A stretch of DNA of 64,000 nt from LH-M37 sp965602855. GTDB lineage: Bacteria > Pseudomonadota > Gammaproteobacteria > SZUA-229. Both the position numbers and the translations under genes were made by a program. Location of the stretch: NCBI GenBank assembly GCA_965602855.1, contig CBFCZV010000011.1, forward strand, positions 8,560-72,559, written 5' to 3'. Shown here piece after piece: positions 9,496-17,308 of this stretch; within the stretch, counting starts at the first letter, position 1, and the number at the start of each line of letters is the position of its first letter. Below the pieces are notes generated by a model. The model searched no databases. It was not told the DNA's origin and saw nothing but the letters and a program-made list of their open reading frames with translations.

Positions 9496-9874
9496 GCTGA
9501 AACCCAACACCTCTAATTATTGCTGCCTGCCTTGCCCTCGAACTCCTGACAATCCGACTTTCTGCCTACCCCCTTTAGGCGAGCAGACAAAACACCAGTC
9601 AAAATCAACTCAAACACACCTATAAAAAGCCTGAATAAACAATTCAACACGCTTTACATAGCATCTGCGGTCACACCCAGATATATCATATATCTTTGTT
9701 CTCGCCTCGTATTAAACATACACCAAAGGCAGCACTATCCATAATTTGTAATACCTTGCCTAAAGTAATGATTTCCTGTAAAACAGGAACTTAATATAAA
9801 CAAGGCAGTAAATCGTCAAGGGATAGACAGAAATCTACCTATCCCCGAAAAACCAGTCTTCTGTCTAATACACT
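9496..9874. other. Non-coding stretch with inverted repeats at the left edge of the cassette array
   Basis: No convincing gene on either strand. Two hairpins are visible: TTCCTGT-AAA-ACAGGAA at 9773-9789, and GGGATAG...CTATCCC at 9820-9845 with a 12-nt loop. The segment ends in GTTAGAT at 9875-9881, which resembles an integron R' core site just before the first cassette-like gene. It may be a degraded attC or the array boundary; no integrase gene is present. Confidence 0.4.
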
Positions 9875-9896
9875 GTTAGATTAAAACATAACCATT

Positions 9897-10583
9897 ATGC
9901 CAATCTCTAAAAGAACAGCAAATATTTTTATTGTCATTATGCTTTCAATAGCTAGTGCTAGTTGCGACTATTTTGACGACACGTTAAACGAATCCTATAA
10001 ACCTGTAATAAATAATAGCCCACAACATTTACTTAAAATTCATGGAAAAATAGACCCATCAATTAATTTAGTTATCACAACTAAATACCTAACAACAAAC
10101 AAAAAATGTAGCAAAACTGTCAACTGGCTAGAAGGCGTGAAGTCAAAAGGAACTCACAGAATCGACCATCCAGTGAATTCAAAAGAAGGGTTATACGAAG
10201 TTCTCGTTGAATATGAAACGCTCTTACCAGGTGATTGTCAGTGGAAAATATTCTCAATAGAGTATTCCTTGTCTAAAAATAATATAGAAAGAAAAGATCA
10301 TCTATTTCCAACCACATTAATAAGATTTACTGCGGAACCAAGCCATATTCCTGATTTTAGTATTGAGTGTGATTTTTCAATGACAATGCCATCAGGTTCT
10401 ATCGTACCCTGCCGTAAACCACTAGGCCGATACTATCTAGATGTTAAACAAAAAACACTTAATGTCGATTTTATAGAACGTAAATGGCTTAGAACAAAAA
10501 GACCAAAACTAAATAATCTAACATGGCGCTCAAGTTCGCCACAAAAAACGTGGCAGGACTCGATACTTCCCCCGATTAAATAG
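9897..10583 (+). CDS. Hypothetical lipoprotein in an integron-like cassette, 3' end altered by the IS
   Basis: A 228-aa protein with a lipoprotein signal (ASASC, lipid Cys at about residue 23) and several further Cys residues. I do not recognise the family. Base composition is markedly AT-rich compared with the flanking core genes. Its last ~20 codons run through an attC-like site and into the IS3 element: after Asp-Ser the reading continues as ILPPIK. If the IS is removed the frame would read Asp-Ser-Ala then stop inside the attC. So the C-terminus was changed slightly by transposition, but the body is intact. Confidence 0.6.
   Translation: MPISKRTANIFIVIMLSIASASCDYFDDTLNESYKPVINNSPQHLLKIHGKIDPSINLVITTKYLTTNKKCSKTVNWLEGVKSKGTHRIDHPVNSKEGLYEVLVEYETLLPGDCQWKIFSIEYSLSKNNIERKDHLFPTTLIRFTAEPSHIPDFSIECDFSMTMPSGSIVPCRKPLGRYYLDVKQKTLNVDFIERKWLRTKRPKLNNLTWRSSSPQKTWQDSILPPIK
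10516..10561 (+). other. attC-like site, left half, split by the IS
   Basis: An ATCTAAC core (R''-like) is followed by CAAGTTCGCC, the same block seen in the intact sites at 12289 and 13718. The site breaks off at ACTC (10558-10561) where the IS begins, and resumes at 11818. Joined, the halves give a foldable site with CTCGGC/GCGCCGAG arms. Confidence 0.7.
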
Positions 10584-10612
10584 ACACTAAAACCTAACGG
10601 AGAAAGTGTCAC

Positions 10613-10948
10613 ATGAAAAAGACTACACAGAAGCATTTAACGTATACAAAAAGTTTTAAAATGGCGGCGGTCTGCCTTGCCAATCACCCCAGCTTCCTGA
10701 CTCAGGACGTTGCATTAGCACTCGATATTCATCCCTTTATGCTGTCTCGCTGGAAGAAAGAACACCGTGATGGCGTATTAAAAGGAGCCGTTGAAGAAAA
10801 CATGAAAGCAATGGAGGAGAAAGTGACTGAGCAAGCACAATTACGTCAGTTTGAAAAAAGAATTAAACGCCTTGAGCTGGAAAATGACCTGCTAAAAAAA
10901 AGCATCGACTTTGCTTCAAAACGAAACAAGACATCTTCGCCTTCATAA
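10613..10948 (+). CDS. IS3-family transposase OrfA
   Basis: A 111-aa DNA-binding protein with a helix-turn-helix (about residues 10-60, including LDIHPFMLSRWKKE) and a C-terminal leucine-zipper-like helix. An A8 run at 10893-10900 is the likely slippery site for a -1 programmed frameshift: the orfB frame is at -1 and is open from before this run through 11787, so an OrfAB fusion transposase can be made. Confidence 0.92.
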   Translation: MKKTTQKHLTYTKSFKMAAVCLANHPSFLTQDVALALDIHPFMLSRWKKEHRDGVLKGAVEENMKAMEEKVTEQAQLRQFEKRIKRLELENDLLKKSIDFASKRNKTSSPS

Positions 10949-10962
10949 AAGAGAATAAGAAG

Positions 10963-11787
10963 ATGGGAATTGAGATGATGTGTGCTATTTATGGTGTGAC
11001 GCGTGGCGGCTATTATGCCTGGCGAGATCGAAAGCCAAGTCGGCGTGCTCTGGCTAATCAAACACTATCTCAACATATCAGGCGTATTCATAAGCAAAGC
11101 TATGGTATTTATGGCAGCCCCAGAATAACGAAGAAACTACAACAGCAAGGGGTGCAAGTTAGCGAGAAGCGTGTTGCCCGTATCATGCAGTCTGAAGGCA
11201 TTGTCGGATGCATTCATACAAAGAAGGGACGTGCGCCGTGCATTGTAGAGGTGATGAAGAAGTCGACAAACAAACGCCTGACATTGCCCGCACCTACAAA
11301 AACAAATCAAATCTGGGTCGGCGATGTAACTTATCTGTGGCACAACAAACGCTGGTGGTATCTGGCGGTGGTCATGGATTTGTTCTCACGAAAAATCATT
11401 GGCTGGAAGCTTGAGAACTACCGCAAGCACAAACTAACCATGAGTGCACTTAAACAGGCATTACAAAATAGAACACTGCGTAGTGACATGATTTTTCATT
11501 CAGATAGAGGTTCGGAATATGCCGCACAAGGCTATAGAAACTTATTAAGTAATCACGGTATCGCGCCCAGTATGAATCGGCCCGGCCACTGCACAGATAA
11601 CGCACATATGGAGTCATTTTTTCATTCACTTAAAGGTGAATGGATAAAAGGCAATAAATACGATACAGTAGACGAACTACGAAAAGCACTAAGGGATTAT
11701 ATCGTGAATTTTTATAACCGAACTCGGTTACACTCAAGCTTGAATTACTGCTCACCCAATGAATTTGAAAGACTTCAAATTCAGTGA
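10963..11787 (+). CDS. IS3-family transposase OrfB (DDE integrase core)
   Basis: 274 aa from the first ATG; as the OrfAB fusion it would continue from the A8 frameshift at 10893-10900. The rve-type catalytic core is complete: Asp in WVGDVTYLW, Asp in HSDRGSEYA and Glu in MESFFHSLKGE. The N-terminal HTH_21-like part (GYYAWRDR, YGIYGSPRI) is typical of IS3. No frame damage seen. Confidence 0.93.
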   Translation: MGIEMMCAIYGVTRGGYYAWRDRKPSRRALANQTLSQHIRRIHKQSYGIYGSPRITKKLQQQGVQVSEKRVARIMQSEGIVGCIHTKKGRAPCIVEVMKKSTNKRLTLPAPTKTNQIWVGDVTYLWHNKRWWYLAVVMDLFSRKIIGWKLENYRKHKLTMSALKQALQNRTLRSDMIFHSDRGSEYAAQGYRNLLSNHGIAPSMNRPGHCTDNAHMESFFHSLKGEWIKGNKYDTVDELRKALRDYIVNFYNRTRLHSSLNYCSPNEFERLQIQ

Positions 11788-11817
11788 GAACCCTGTCTGT
11801 TTTTTCGGGGGAAGATC

Positions 11818-11859
11818 ACTCGGCATAAAGCGCCGAGCCTCTTAGCTAGAACGTTAGGG
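11818..11859 (+). other. attC-like site, right half, split by the IS
   Basis: It continues the site interrupted at 10561: ACTCGGC, a short loop, GCGCCGAG, then AACGTTAGGG with the R' core GTTAGGG at 11853-11859. The following cassette gene starts 6 bp later, as expected for a cassette junction. Confidence 0.7.
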
Positions 11860-11865
11860 GTAAAA

Positions 11866-12294
11866 ATGCAAAACGATAGGGATGTGATTTACAAACTACT
11901 AAATGAGCATGGTGATTTATATCTTGCTTATACAAAGTTGATTTTGTCTTTATCTACTGGCGCAATTGGTTTGTTAACCACATTTAGAAATAACTGGGTA
12001 AGTGATGGGGATTCATACATAGTAATAGCTCAATTGGCATTAACACTATTTTTAATATCATTTTTTTCGGGTCTTGTGCTACAACATCAACATATGGTTA
12101 GACCCAACCAATTAGCCAATAAGGTATTGGATCAAGTAGCAGAGGCAGTTAAGTCAGGCAAAACAAGTGCAATTGATCTACCGCATACGCCAAGTCGTAT
12201 TGAGCAAATATCTTACAAATGCCAAATATATACTTTTTACCCAGCTGTTTTAATGGTGGTGCTTTATGTTGTCACAAACATCAACAACCCCTAA
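11866..12294 (+). CDS. Cassette-encoded small membrane protein
   Basis: A 142-aa protein with two predicted membrane helices (about residues 20-40 and 55-75) and a third hydrophobic segment at the C-terminus (about 120-138). Family not recognised. The start is 6 bp after a GTTAGGG core and the stop codon TAA lies inside the R'' core of the next attC, the classic layout of a promoterless integron cassette. Confidence 0.65.
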   Translation: MQNDRDVIYKLLNEHGDLYLAYTKLILSLSTGAIGLLTTFRNNWVSDGDSYIVIAQLALTLFLISFFSGLVLQHQHMVRPNQLANKVLDQVAEAVKSGKTSAIDLPHTPSRIEQISYKCQIYTFYPAVLMVVLYVVTNINNP

Positions 12295-12378
12295 CAAATC
12301 AATCAAGTTCGCCCACACAAAACGTGGGCTGGGACTAGGCGATACAGCCCGCCTAGCCCCTTATTTCAAACGTTATGC
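12289..12378 (+). other. attC site, intact
   Basis: R''-like core CCCTAAC at 12289-12295, R' core GTTATGC at 12372-12378, about 90 bp. The inner arms GGGACTAGGCG and CGCCTAGCCC pair except for one A in the left arm. Such an extrahelical base is a hallmark of attC sites and sets strand choice by the integrase. Almost identical to the site at 13718. Confidence 0.85.
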
Positions 12379-12386
12379 GTCAAAGA

Positions 12387-12758
12387 ATGGATACTACTAA
12401 GAACATTACGAGGTGGATTGCTCTAATAGGCCTGATAGGTCTCGGTTTATTGTATTTAAATAGTACGGCGTTTAGTTTATGGGCAGCAGGTGGCCCACCA
12501 ACTGAAGTACCAAAAGCATGGTTGCAAAGGGCGCTTGTTCAATTCGGCTTTAGTATCGCGTCATTTGCAACAGCAATTTTTGTATTTAAGGTTTTAAAGC
12601 CAAGATTTTCGTTTAAAGGCAAGAAAATCCTTTATGTCTGGTTAATAATTGTGGCAGTGTCTATTAGCTACCCGCCGATAAAGGAGTTCATTTTAATAGA
12701 CACCTGTCTTGATTCAGGTGGAAAATGGAGCGAGAAGCACTTTGAATGTAAAAGGTAA
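12387..12758 (+). CDS. Cassette-encoded membrane protein
   Basis: About 123 aa from the ATG at 12387; another ATG at 12375 lies inside the attC core and would add four residues. Three predicted membrane helices and a short Cys-containing tail (CLDSGGKW...C). No family recognised. It stands between two attC sites and so forms one cassette. Confidence 0.6.
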   Translation: MDTTKNITRWIALIGLIGLGLLYLNSTAFSLWAAGGPPTEVPKAWLQRALVQFGFSIASFATAIFVFKVLKPRFSFKGKKILYVWLIIVAVSISYPPIKEFILIDTCLDSGGKWSEKHFECKR

Positions 12759-12761
12759 ATC

Positions 12762-12847
12762 GCATAACAAATCGGTCAAGCAGACGGGTAACCATATATG
12801 TGTTTCCTGAAATATCATCATGCCGCTGCTTACCTCAAACGTTAGGC
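12762..12847 (+). other. attC site with a different central sequence
   Basis: R'' core GCATAAC at 12762-12768 and R' core GTTAGGC at 12841-12847, with outer segments AAATCGGTCAAGC and GCTTACCTCAAAC. The middle differs from the other sites, as normal when cassettes come from different sources. Length 86 bp. Confidence 0.75.
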
Positions 12848-12860
12848 AACATAAAAAAAT

Positions 12861-13256
12861 ATGGATATAGAATCATACAAATTCTGGGATATTGTTGAGC
12901 TTTGGGGTCGTGAGAGGCTAGAGCATGATGTCGTCATAGCTAAAGAATTAGCTATAGGCATTATAAAAGACGGACTTAAGTTTCAGAGTGCAGACCCTAA
13001 TTGGTTAAAGCCCACCGAGGAATTATTGTCATATCCATACGTTGGTTACTCCGCAGTACCCGGCGAGAAAGCAATTATAATAAAAGCAGAGGTGCTGGAG
13101 CATTTACTTGCTGTCTCACTAAATAAACAAGACGCATCTAAATTAATATTACAAGATGAAGCGGTTACTAAAACTGACTTTACGGCATGGCTTGTTAGAA
13201 CTGGTCAATCATTCCCCAACTTTTGGTTTTCTAGTGAGAAGCAAGCAAATGCCTAA
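12861..13256 (+). CDS. Cassette-encoded hypothetical protein
   Basis: A 131-aa soluble protein without a recognised motif. Starts 14 bp after a GTTAGGC core; its stop TAA lies in the R'' core GCCTAAC of the following partial attC. Composition is AT-rich like the other cassettes. Confidence 0.6.
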   Translation: MDIESYKFWDIVELWGRERLEHDVVIAKELAIGIIKDGLKFQSADPNWLKPTEELLSYPYVGYSAVPGEKAIIIKAEVLEHLLAVSLNKQDASKLILQDEAVTKTDFTAWLVRTGQSFPNFWFSSEKQANA

Positions 13257-13306
13257 CAAATCAATCAAGTTCGCCCACAAAATGCGTGGGCTGGGACTAG
13301 GCGATA
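13251..13306 (+). other. Truncated attC site (right half missing)
   Basis: It begins GCCTAAC and follows the 12289 and 13718 sites closely up to CTGGGACTAGGCGAT, then breaks into A-rich sequence directly before the next gene. The L'-R' half and GTTR core are absent. The deletion locks the 12861 and 13313 genes together as one mobile unit. Confidence 0.75.
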
Positions 13307-13312
13307 AAAAAT

Positions 13313-13723
13313 ATGAAGCCAGTAATACAACAAGAGTTAACAGGCTGCGGCATTGCAAGTTCAGCTGCAATAGCTGGCATTTCATATAAAAAAGCTAAAG
13401 AAGTTGCAAGCGGTATCGGTATTTACGCTAACGATGCTTCACTCTGGTCAGATTCAAAGCATGTTTGCACATTAGTTAAAAAACTCGGCTTCAATACAAA
13501 TGGTGTAAAAATACCATTTAAAAATTGGCAGTCCTTACCTGCATGTGCATTACTAGCAACTAAATGGCATAAGGAGCAAGGCAAGCCATATTGGCATTGG
13601 GCTGTTTTCATACGTGAAAATAATAATGAATATGTACTTGATTCAAAGAAAGCATTAAAAACAAATAAAAGAACAGACTTTGGTCGTATTAAACCTAAAT
13701 GGTACATAAAGGTAAATGCCTAA
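13313..13723 (+). CDS. Cassette-encoded C39-like (papain-fold) cysteine peptidase domain protein
   Basis: A 136-aa protein without signal peptide. Cys12 in QELTGCGIAS, His95 in YWHWAVF and Asp110 in EYVLDSKKA form the order and spacing of a bacteriocin-processing-like C39 peptidase triad. No transporter domain is attached. The stop codon overlaps the following attC core. Natural substrate unknown; the inference of activity rests only on the triad. Confidence 0.6.
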   Translation: MKPVIQQELTGCGIASSAAIAGISYKKAKEVASGIGIYANDASLWSDSKHVCTLVKKLGFNTNGVKIPFKNWQSLPACALLATKWHKEQGKPYWHWAVFIRENNNEYVLDSKKALKTNKRTDFGRIKPKWYIKVNA

Positions 13724-13807
13724 CAAATCAATCAAGTTCGCCCACAAAAAACGTGGGCTGGGACTAGGCGATACAGCCCGCCTAGCCCCTTATTTCGAAC
13801 GTTAGTA
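13718..13807 (+). other. attC site, intact
   Basis: R'' core GCCTAAC at 13718-13724 and R' core GTTAGTA at 13801-13807. The inner arms again pair with one unpaired A. Nearly identical to the 12289 site, so these two cassettes likely came from the same integron pool. Confidence 0.85.
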
Positions 13808-13817
13808 GTCAATAACA

Positions 13818-13892
13818 ATGAAAACTAAAACGCTCAAGGACATAGAGCAAGAAGCATATGAGTTCAATACTCAGTTTTGTTCGCAGGAGTAA
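13818..13892 (+). pseudogene. 24-codon frame, remnant of a last cassette
   Basis: An ATG 10 bp after the GTTAGTA core opens a 24-codon frame (MKTKTLKDIEQ...). No attC follows it, so this is probably the left end of a cassette whose rest was lost. It could be a real mini-protein, but nothing supports that beyond position. Confidence 0.3.
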
Positions 13893-13895
13893 AAT

Positions 13896-13915
13896 ATTGG
13901 GAAAGGCTTCCCAAT
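13896..13915. terminator. Perfect hairpin at the right edge of the cassette array
   Basis: ATTGGGAA-AGGC-TTCCCAAT, 8-bp perfect stem. On the minus strand it is followed by TATTTTA, so it could end the minus-strand gene at 13984. The T-run is short; Rho-independent function is uncertain. Confidence 0.4.
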
Positions 13916-13983
13916 CTACATATGATGTTTACGTTAATTCTTTTTTAGGTTCAAAAAATAACCATTAGCTCGAACACTCAAAT

Positions 13984-14598
13984 TTAATTCTGATAACTCT
14001 GGTTCATCGGCACTCTGATAAAATTTCTCACTACGCCATTGGTATCACGTGTTTGCATACGGGTATTGTCGAGTTGATACTGATAATTCACCACCAGTCC
14101 GTTATCTTTGGCCTTAAGCGAAATGGCATTTCCCTGAGTTTTAATTAAACCGGTTAAATAATTAGAACGTCCATCACTCCATAAAAATTGTTGGTTTTTT
14201 ATGGCTAACATTTCCCCGTGCTGGGTTAGCCATACACCGTTTAGTTTGGCCGGGTTATTATTACCGCAAGATTCATTTACACACGGCGGCTGCGACCCAT
14301 GCTGCCTATTCATCGTATTAGGGTTAAACCCTTGCCGCCTGTCAGGTGAATTAAAACCTGGATAATCCGTATATGGATTTGCCATATACGGATTATTATA
14401 ATTAGCTATAAAGTTCGGTGGTATTTTATCGATCATGCCCATGGTTACCATCATATTAAGCATCATTTCGATAAATGGCATATCACCGTTATACTGATAA
14501 AACTTGGTGCTTGCCTGTAAAGACTGATTAAGCATAAAACTTGTCAGCAACACACCAAGTAAAATTTTCACAGTACTAAAATATTTTTTTGTTGCCAT
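13984..14598 (-). CDS. Exported hypothetical protein
   Basis: A 204-aa protein with a signal peptide (residues 1-29, ending LQAS). The middle (about 65-105) is rich in Asn, Pro and Gly and includes a CVNESC pair; the C-terminal half has a beta-rich pattern beginning LNGVWLTQHGEML, reminiscent of small lipocalin-like or WD-type exported domains. No family assigned. It lies just outside the cassette array. Confidence 0.6.
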   Translation of the reverse strand: MATKKYFSTVKILLGVLLTSFMLNQSLQASTKFYQYNGDMPFIEMMLNMMVTMGMIDKIPPNFIANYNNPYMANPYTDYPGFNSPDRRQGFNPNTMNRQHGSQPPCVNESCGNNNPAKLNGVWLTQHGEMLAIKNQQFLWSDGRSNYLTGLIKTQGNAISLKAKDNGLVVNYQYQLDNTRMQTRDTNGVVRNFIRVPMNQSYQN

Positions 14599-14669
14599 TA
14601 GTTATTGAGTTTCCAGATATCTTGATTGTATTCCTGCATGGCCATGTCGGTTGAAAAATGACTGCTGCA

Positions 14670-14728
14670 GCACGGTAGGCACGATTAGCGAGTAACCCAG
14701 ATGAAGCATAGCGGAATCCGGGATTACT
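14670..14728. repeat. REP-like palindromic remnant
   Basis: The segment holds ATTAGCGAGTAACCCAGATG and AGCGGAATCCGGGATTAC-type blocks resembling dispersed extragenic repeats seen in many gammaproteobacteria. GTAACCC and GGGATTAC can pair. Only one copy is in the window, so repeat status is inferred from resemblance. Confidence 0.35.
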
Positions 14729-14877
14729 CTCCATAACTATTAATACTATCCATGCTGCCATCTCCGTCCCACTACAATTCAATTACTCTTGATTTAACGT
14801 AACAATGAAACGAGGAGTATGGGCACTATCTGCTGGCGTGATATTATGTGAATCTTGCTAACAATCTATAAAACAAC

Positions 14878-15390
14878 ATGACATCTAGAAAGCTTACTTT
14901 TGATGACCATAAAGCCAGCTATTTTAAATTTCCGATTTCTATTCTCACCGACAACATCACCTTAAGCAAAAACATCGGTGCACTATTTCGGCTTTGTGAC
15001 GCACTGGGTGTTGAACATTTATATTTAACTGGCGATTCGGCAATCACTTCTGATGCTAAATTTACTAAGGTTTCTCGCTCTACAGAACGTAGTGTTGCTT
15101 TCAGTGCTGAGCAGGATGCTTTTTCCGTCATAGAAACACTAAAGGAGAATGGCTATACGATTATTAGCCTGGAATTAACTACACAAAGTATAAATATCCG
15201 GGATTTTGATTTTTCTATAGCTGAAAAAATCTGTTTGATTCTTGGAAATGAAGCCAGGGGCGTTGACGACCAATTACTGGCGATGTCTGATCACTGTGTT
15301 CATATTCCCATGCTAGGCATGAACTCTTCAATGAATGTGATTTGTGCTGCCTCTATCGCATTATTTGAAATCACTCAAAGCATGTCTTAA
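14878..15390 (+). CDS. TrmH-family (SpoU) RNA 2'-O-methyltransferase
   Basis: A 170-aa SPOUT methyltransferase using S-adenosylmethionine. The three SpoU motifs are visible: NIGALFRLCDALG (motif 1), LILGNEARGV (motif 2) and IPMLGMNSSMNV (motif 3). The length is close to that of minimal family members such as TrmL, but the RNA target cannot be told from sequence. Standalone gene on the plus strand. Confidence 0.88.
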   Translation: MTSRKLTFDDHKASYFKFPISILTDNITLSKNIGALFRLCDALGVEHLYLTGDSAITSDAKFTKVSRSTERSVAFSAEQDAFSVIETLKENGYTIISLELTTQSINIRDFDFSIAEKICLILGNEARGVDDQLLAMSDHCVHIPMLGMNSSMNVICAASIALFEITQSMS

Positions 15391-15486
15391 ATGACGTTTT
15401 CAATAACAGAACAACAATTATAAATGCCTTATATGCGCGCCTTGCTCTTTTATTCGGCCTCTCCGAGCAATAAAATTACTTTATCG

Positions 15487-15675
15487 CTAAACGCCGCTCC
15501 ACCATACTTTTCCATCATCCATCATATTAGTGATATCAGACTGCCTTCGAGGCGCGTTGTTTCGGCTGTCTCCCTCCATATTGTAATGACGAGTCCTGAT
15601 TCGCCGCTCAGCACCCGCCCTGCGGTCAAGATTGCCTGCTCTTCGTTCGTTTCTTGTATTTGTTGAGTGCGACAT
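15487..15675 (-). CDS. Small Arg-rich hypothetical protein
   Basis: 62 aa with repeated Arg pairs (NERRAGN, DRRAGAERR). Small proteins with such RRxGxxRR repeats are common and unassigned in proteobacteria. A strong RBS (GAGGTGG) lies 5 nt before the start, which is the main reason to accept it. A frame in another phase overlaps (15522-15704) without such a signal. Confidence 0.45.
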   Translation of the reverse strand: MSHSTNTRNERRAGNLDRRAGAERRIRTRHYNMEGDSRNNAPRRQSDITNMMDDGKVWWSGV

Positions 15676-15822
15676 AGCACCACCTCATTACTTAATTGAT
15701 TCACACTAATAGTGGGCGCTCAGTCATCATTTAAGTCAAGCGTGTGCTTATTGAATTTTTTTATCCCTTAAGGTCTAATTTTCATACTAAAATCACTTTA
15801 TTCAAAATTAGGAATTAATAAT

Positions 15823-16335
15823 ATGGGTCGATATCGACCACCGCAGAAACCGGGTTCAAAATACATCACACCCGAGGGAAATCAGCGTTTGACTGAAGAG
15901 CTGGATTTTCTCTGGTTCAAGCGTCGCCCTGATGTGACTCGAGCATTATCAGCTGCTGCGGCTGAAGGCGACCGCTCGGAAAATGCAGAATATATTTATC
16001 GTAAAAAAGAGCTACGTGAAATTGATGCGCGGGTTCGTCATTTACGAAAAAGACTGGATGGCATTAAAGTTGTTGATCGCATCCCCGATGATCAGGATAA
16101 GATTTTTTTTGGTGCCTGGGTTCATCTTGTCGATGACAATGATATTGAAAATATTTATCGCATCGTCGGCCCCGATGAGCTTGATCCAAAACTTAACTAC
16201 ATCAGTATGGATTCACCCATGGGCAAAGTTCTGCTGGGCAAGTCACTGGATGATGAATTCAAGATAAAGCTACCCGAAGGTGAAGCTTTTTACACTATTC
16301 TAAATGTCAGTTATTCAGCTATTGAAGAACCTTAG
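15823..16335 (+). CDS. greB: Transcription elongation factor GreB
   Basis: A 170-aa Gre factor that enters the RNA polymerase secondary channel and stimulates cleavage of backtracked transcripts. The N-terminal coiled coil carries the acidic tip region (EGDRSENAEY) and the YITPEGNQRL start; the C-terminal FKBP-like domain has IVGPDELDP and SPMGKVLLG. WFKRRPDV in the coiled coil favours GreB over GreA. RBS AGGAA. Confidence 0.93.
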   Translation: MGRYRPPQKPGSKYITPEGNQRLTEELDFLWFKRRPDVTRALSAAAAEGDRSENAEYIYRKKELREIDARVRHLRKRLDGIKVVDRIPDDQDKIFFGAWVHLVDDNDIENIYRIVGPDELDPKLNYISMDSPMGKVLLGKSLDDEFKIKLPEGEAFYTILNVSYSAIEEP

Positions 16336-16700
16336 GCATTGATATTTTCATCCACAAACTGGCGGATAAATGACAGGGGTTTAGCACCGCTGAAGCGCGC
16401 CTTTTCTTCGCCATTGATAAATAATATTATGGTGGGAAATCCTCTAACACGGTAGTGTCCAGCGAGCTTCATGTTCTCACCATCACCCTCATCCACTTCC
16501 ACTTTTGCCAGCAGGAGTTCATCTTCGTACTCAGCAATAAACTGCTGCAAAATCGGCGCGATCACTTTGCAGGGTGAGCACCACTCTGCCCACAGATCTA
16601 CCAGCACCGGTTTCTGGTGTGAAGCTTTGATTACCTTATCTTCAAAATTGTGAACATTGGCGGTAAAAATATGTTCACCTGTTCCGGGCGGATGCAGCAT
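16332..16700 (-). CDS. Thioredoxin-family protein
   Basis: About 122 aa from the ATG at 16700, which has a GAGGTC RBS; a longer frame up to 16823 would overlap the divergent cupin gene and lacks support. Active site WCSPCK (thioredoxin usually WCGPC), followed by the cis-Pro segment GFPTIILF. No signal peptide, so a cytoplasmic disulfide reductase or a thioredoxin-like co-chaperone. Its 3' end overlaps greB by 4 bp in convergent orientation. Confidence 0.88.
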   Translation of the reverse strand: MLHPPGTGEHIFTANVHNFEDKVIKASHQKPVLVDLWAEWCSPCKVIAPILQQFIAEYEDELLLAKVEVDEGDGENMKLAGHYRVRGFPTIILFINGEEKARFSGAKPLSFIRQFVDENINA

Positions 16701-16796
16701 GCCTGACCTCTGTATAAAAACGCTATATGAAAATCTCTTAACTACGTATAATCTGTTACCAATAAACCAATGCTGTAGCGAGAGTCGAGCAAGAAT

Positions 16797-17072
16797 ATGA
16801 ACGATATTATCATTGAGCACCATCTAACACCCATCAAACTTGAAGTATTGTACGTAGATGAATGGCCAGTCTGGACCAAAGAAGTCTCAAAATTTGACTG
16901 GGAATACGATAAAACAGAAACCTGCTACATTGCCGAAGGCAAAGCCATCATCACACCTGAAGGTAAAGAGCCACTAACTATCGCACGTGGCGATATGGTG
17001 ACTTTCCCAAAAGGCATGAAATGCGTCTGGGATATTATCGAAGACATCGAAAAACATTATAAATTTGATTAA
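16797..17072 (+). CDS. Small cupin-domain protein
   Basis: 91 aa, a single cupin of the DUF861 type: ETCYIAEGKAIITPEG (motif 1) and RGDMVTFPKGMKCVWDI (motif 2). Only part of the usual metal-binding His set is present, as in many members of this group. Function of the group is mostly unknown. The small membrane-protein gene follows by 11 bp. Confidence 0.8.
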   Translation: MNDIIIEHHLTPIKLEVLYVDEWPVWTKEVSKFDWEYDKTETCYIAEGKAIITPEGKEPLTIARGDMVTFPKGMKCVWDIIEDIEKHYKFD

Positions 17073-17083
17073 GGATTTTTGTT

Positions 17084-17266
17084 ATGGAACTTTGGGAACA
17101 AATATTACTGGGCGCGATGGGCTTACTCATTGTGTTTTTCTTTTTCCCCGGCATTAAAGCCACCATGGAACGCAGCAAAAATGCGGAAGAAAAACACTGG
17201 GGTACGCTGCTGTTACTGGCTGCCGTACTCGTTGCCTTTATCGCCTTTCTTGCTTCTACGGTTTAA
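17084..17266 (+). CDS. Small two-helix membrane protein
   Basis: 60 aa with two hydrophobic helices (about 6-25 and 41-58) joined by a charged loop (MERSKNAEEKHWG). RBS AAGGA lies upstream. A conserved type of unknown small membrane protein; probably co-transcribed with the cupin gene. Confidence 0.65.
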   Translation: MELWEQILLGAMGLLIVFFFFPGIKATMERSKNAEEKHWGTLLLLAAVLVAFIAFLASTV

Positions 17267-17308
17267 TAGAAATCAGCCTTGCTCCTCCCAGTTAACAAGG
17301 CTCAAAAA

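Larger units (their letters stand above)
10562..11817 (+). mobile_element. IS3-family insertion sequence (~1256 bp) inserted in an attC site
   Basis: Two transposase frames (orfA and orfB) are flanked by imperfect inverted repeats: the left end begins GATACTTCCCCCGA and the right end, reversed, begins GATCTTCCCCCGA. ACTC is found on both sides (10558-10561 and 11818-11821), consistent with a 3-4 bp target duplication as is usual for IS3. The exact ends may shift by one or two bases because of this duplication. Both frames are open, so the element may be active. Confidence 0.88.

Noticed and set aside
12289..13807. Repeats in the cassette region as a CRISPR array
   Set aside because: The repeats are ~85-90 bp, imperfectly palindromic, separated by whole genes of different length, and have attC core sites. 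No cas genes are present.
16700..16823. Longer start of the thioredoxin-like gene
   Set aside because: It would overlap the divergent cupin gene and has no thioredoxin-like residues; the ATG at 16700 has a good RBS.
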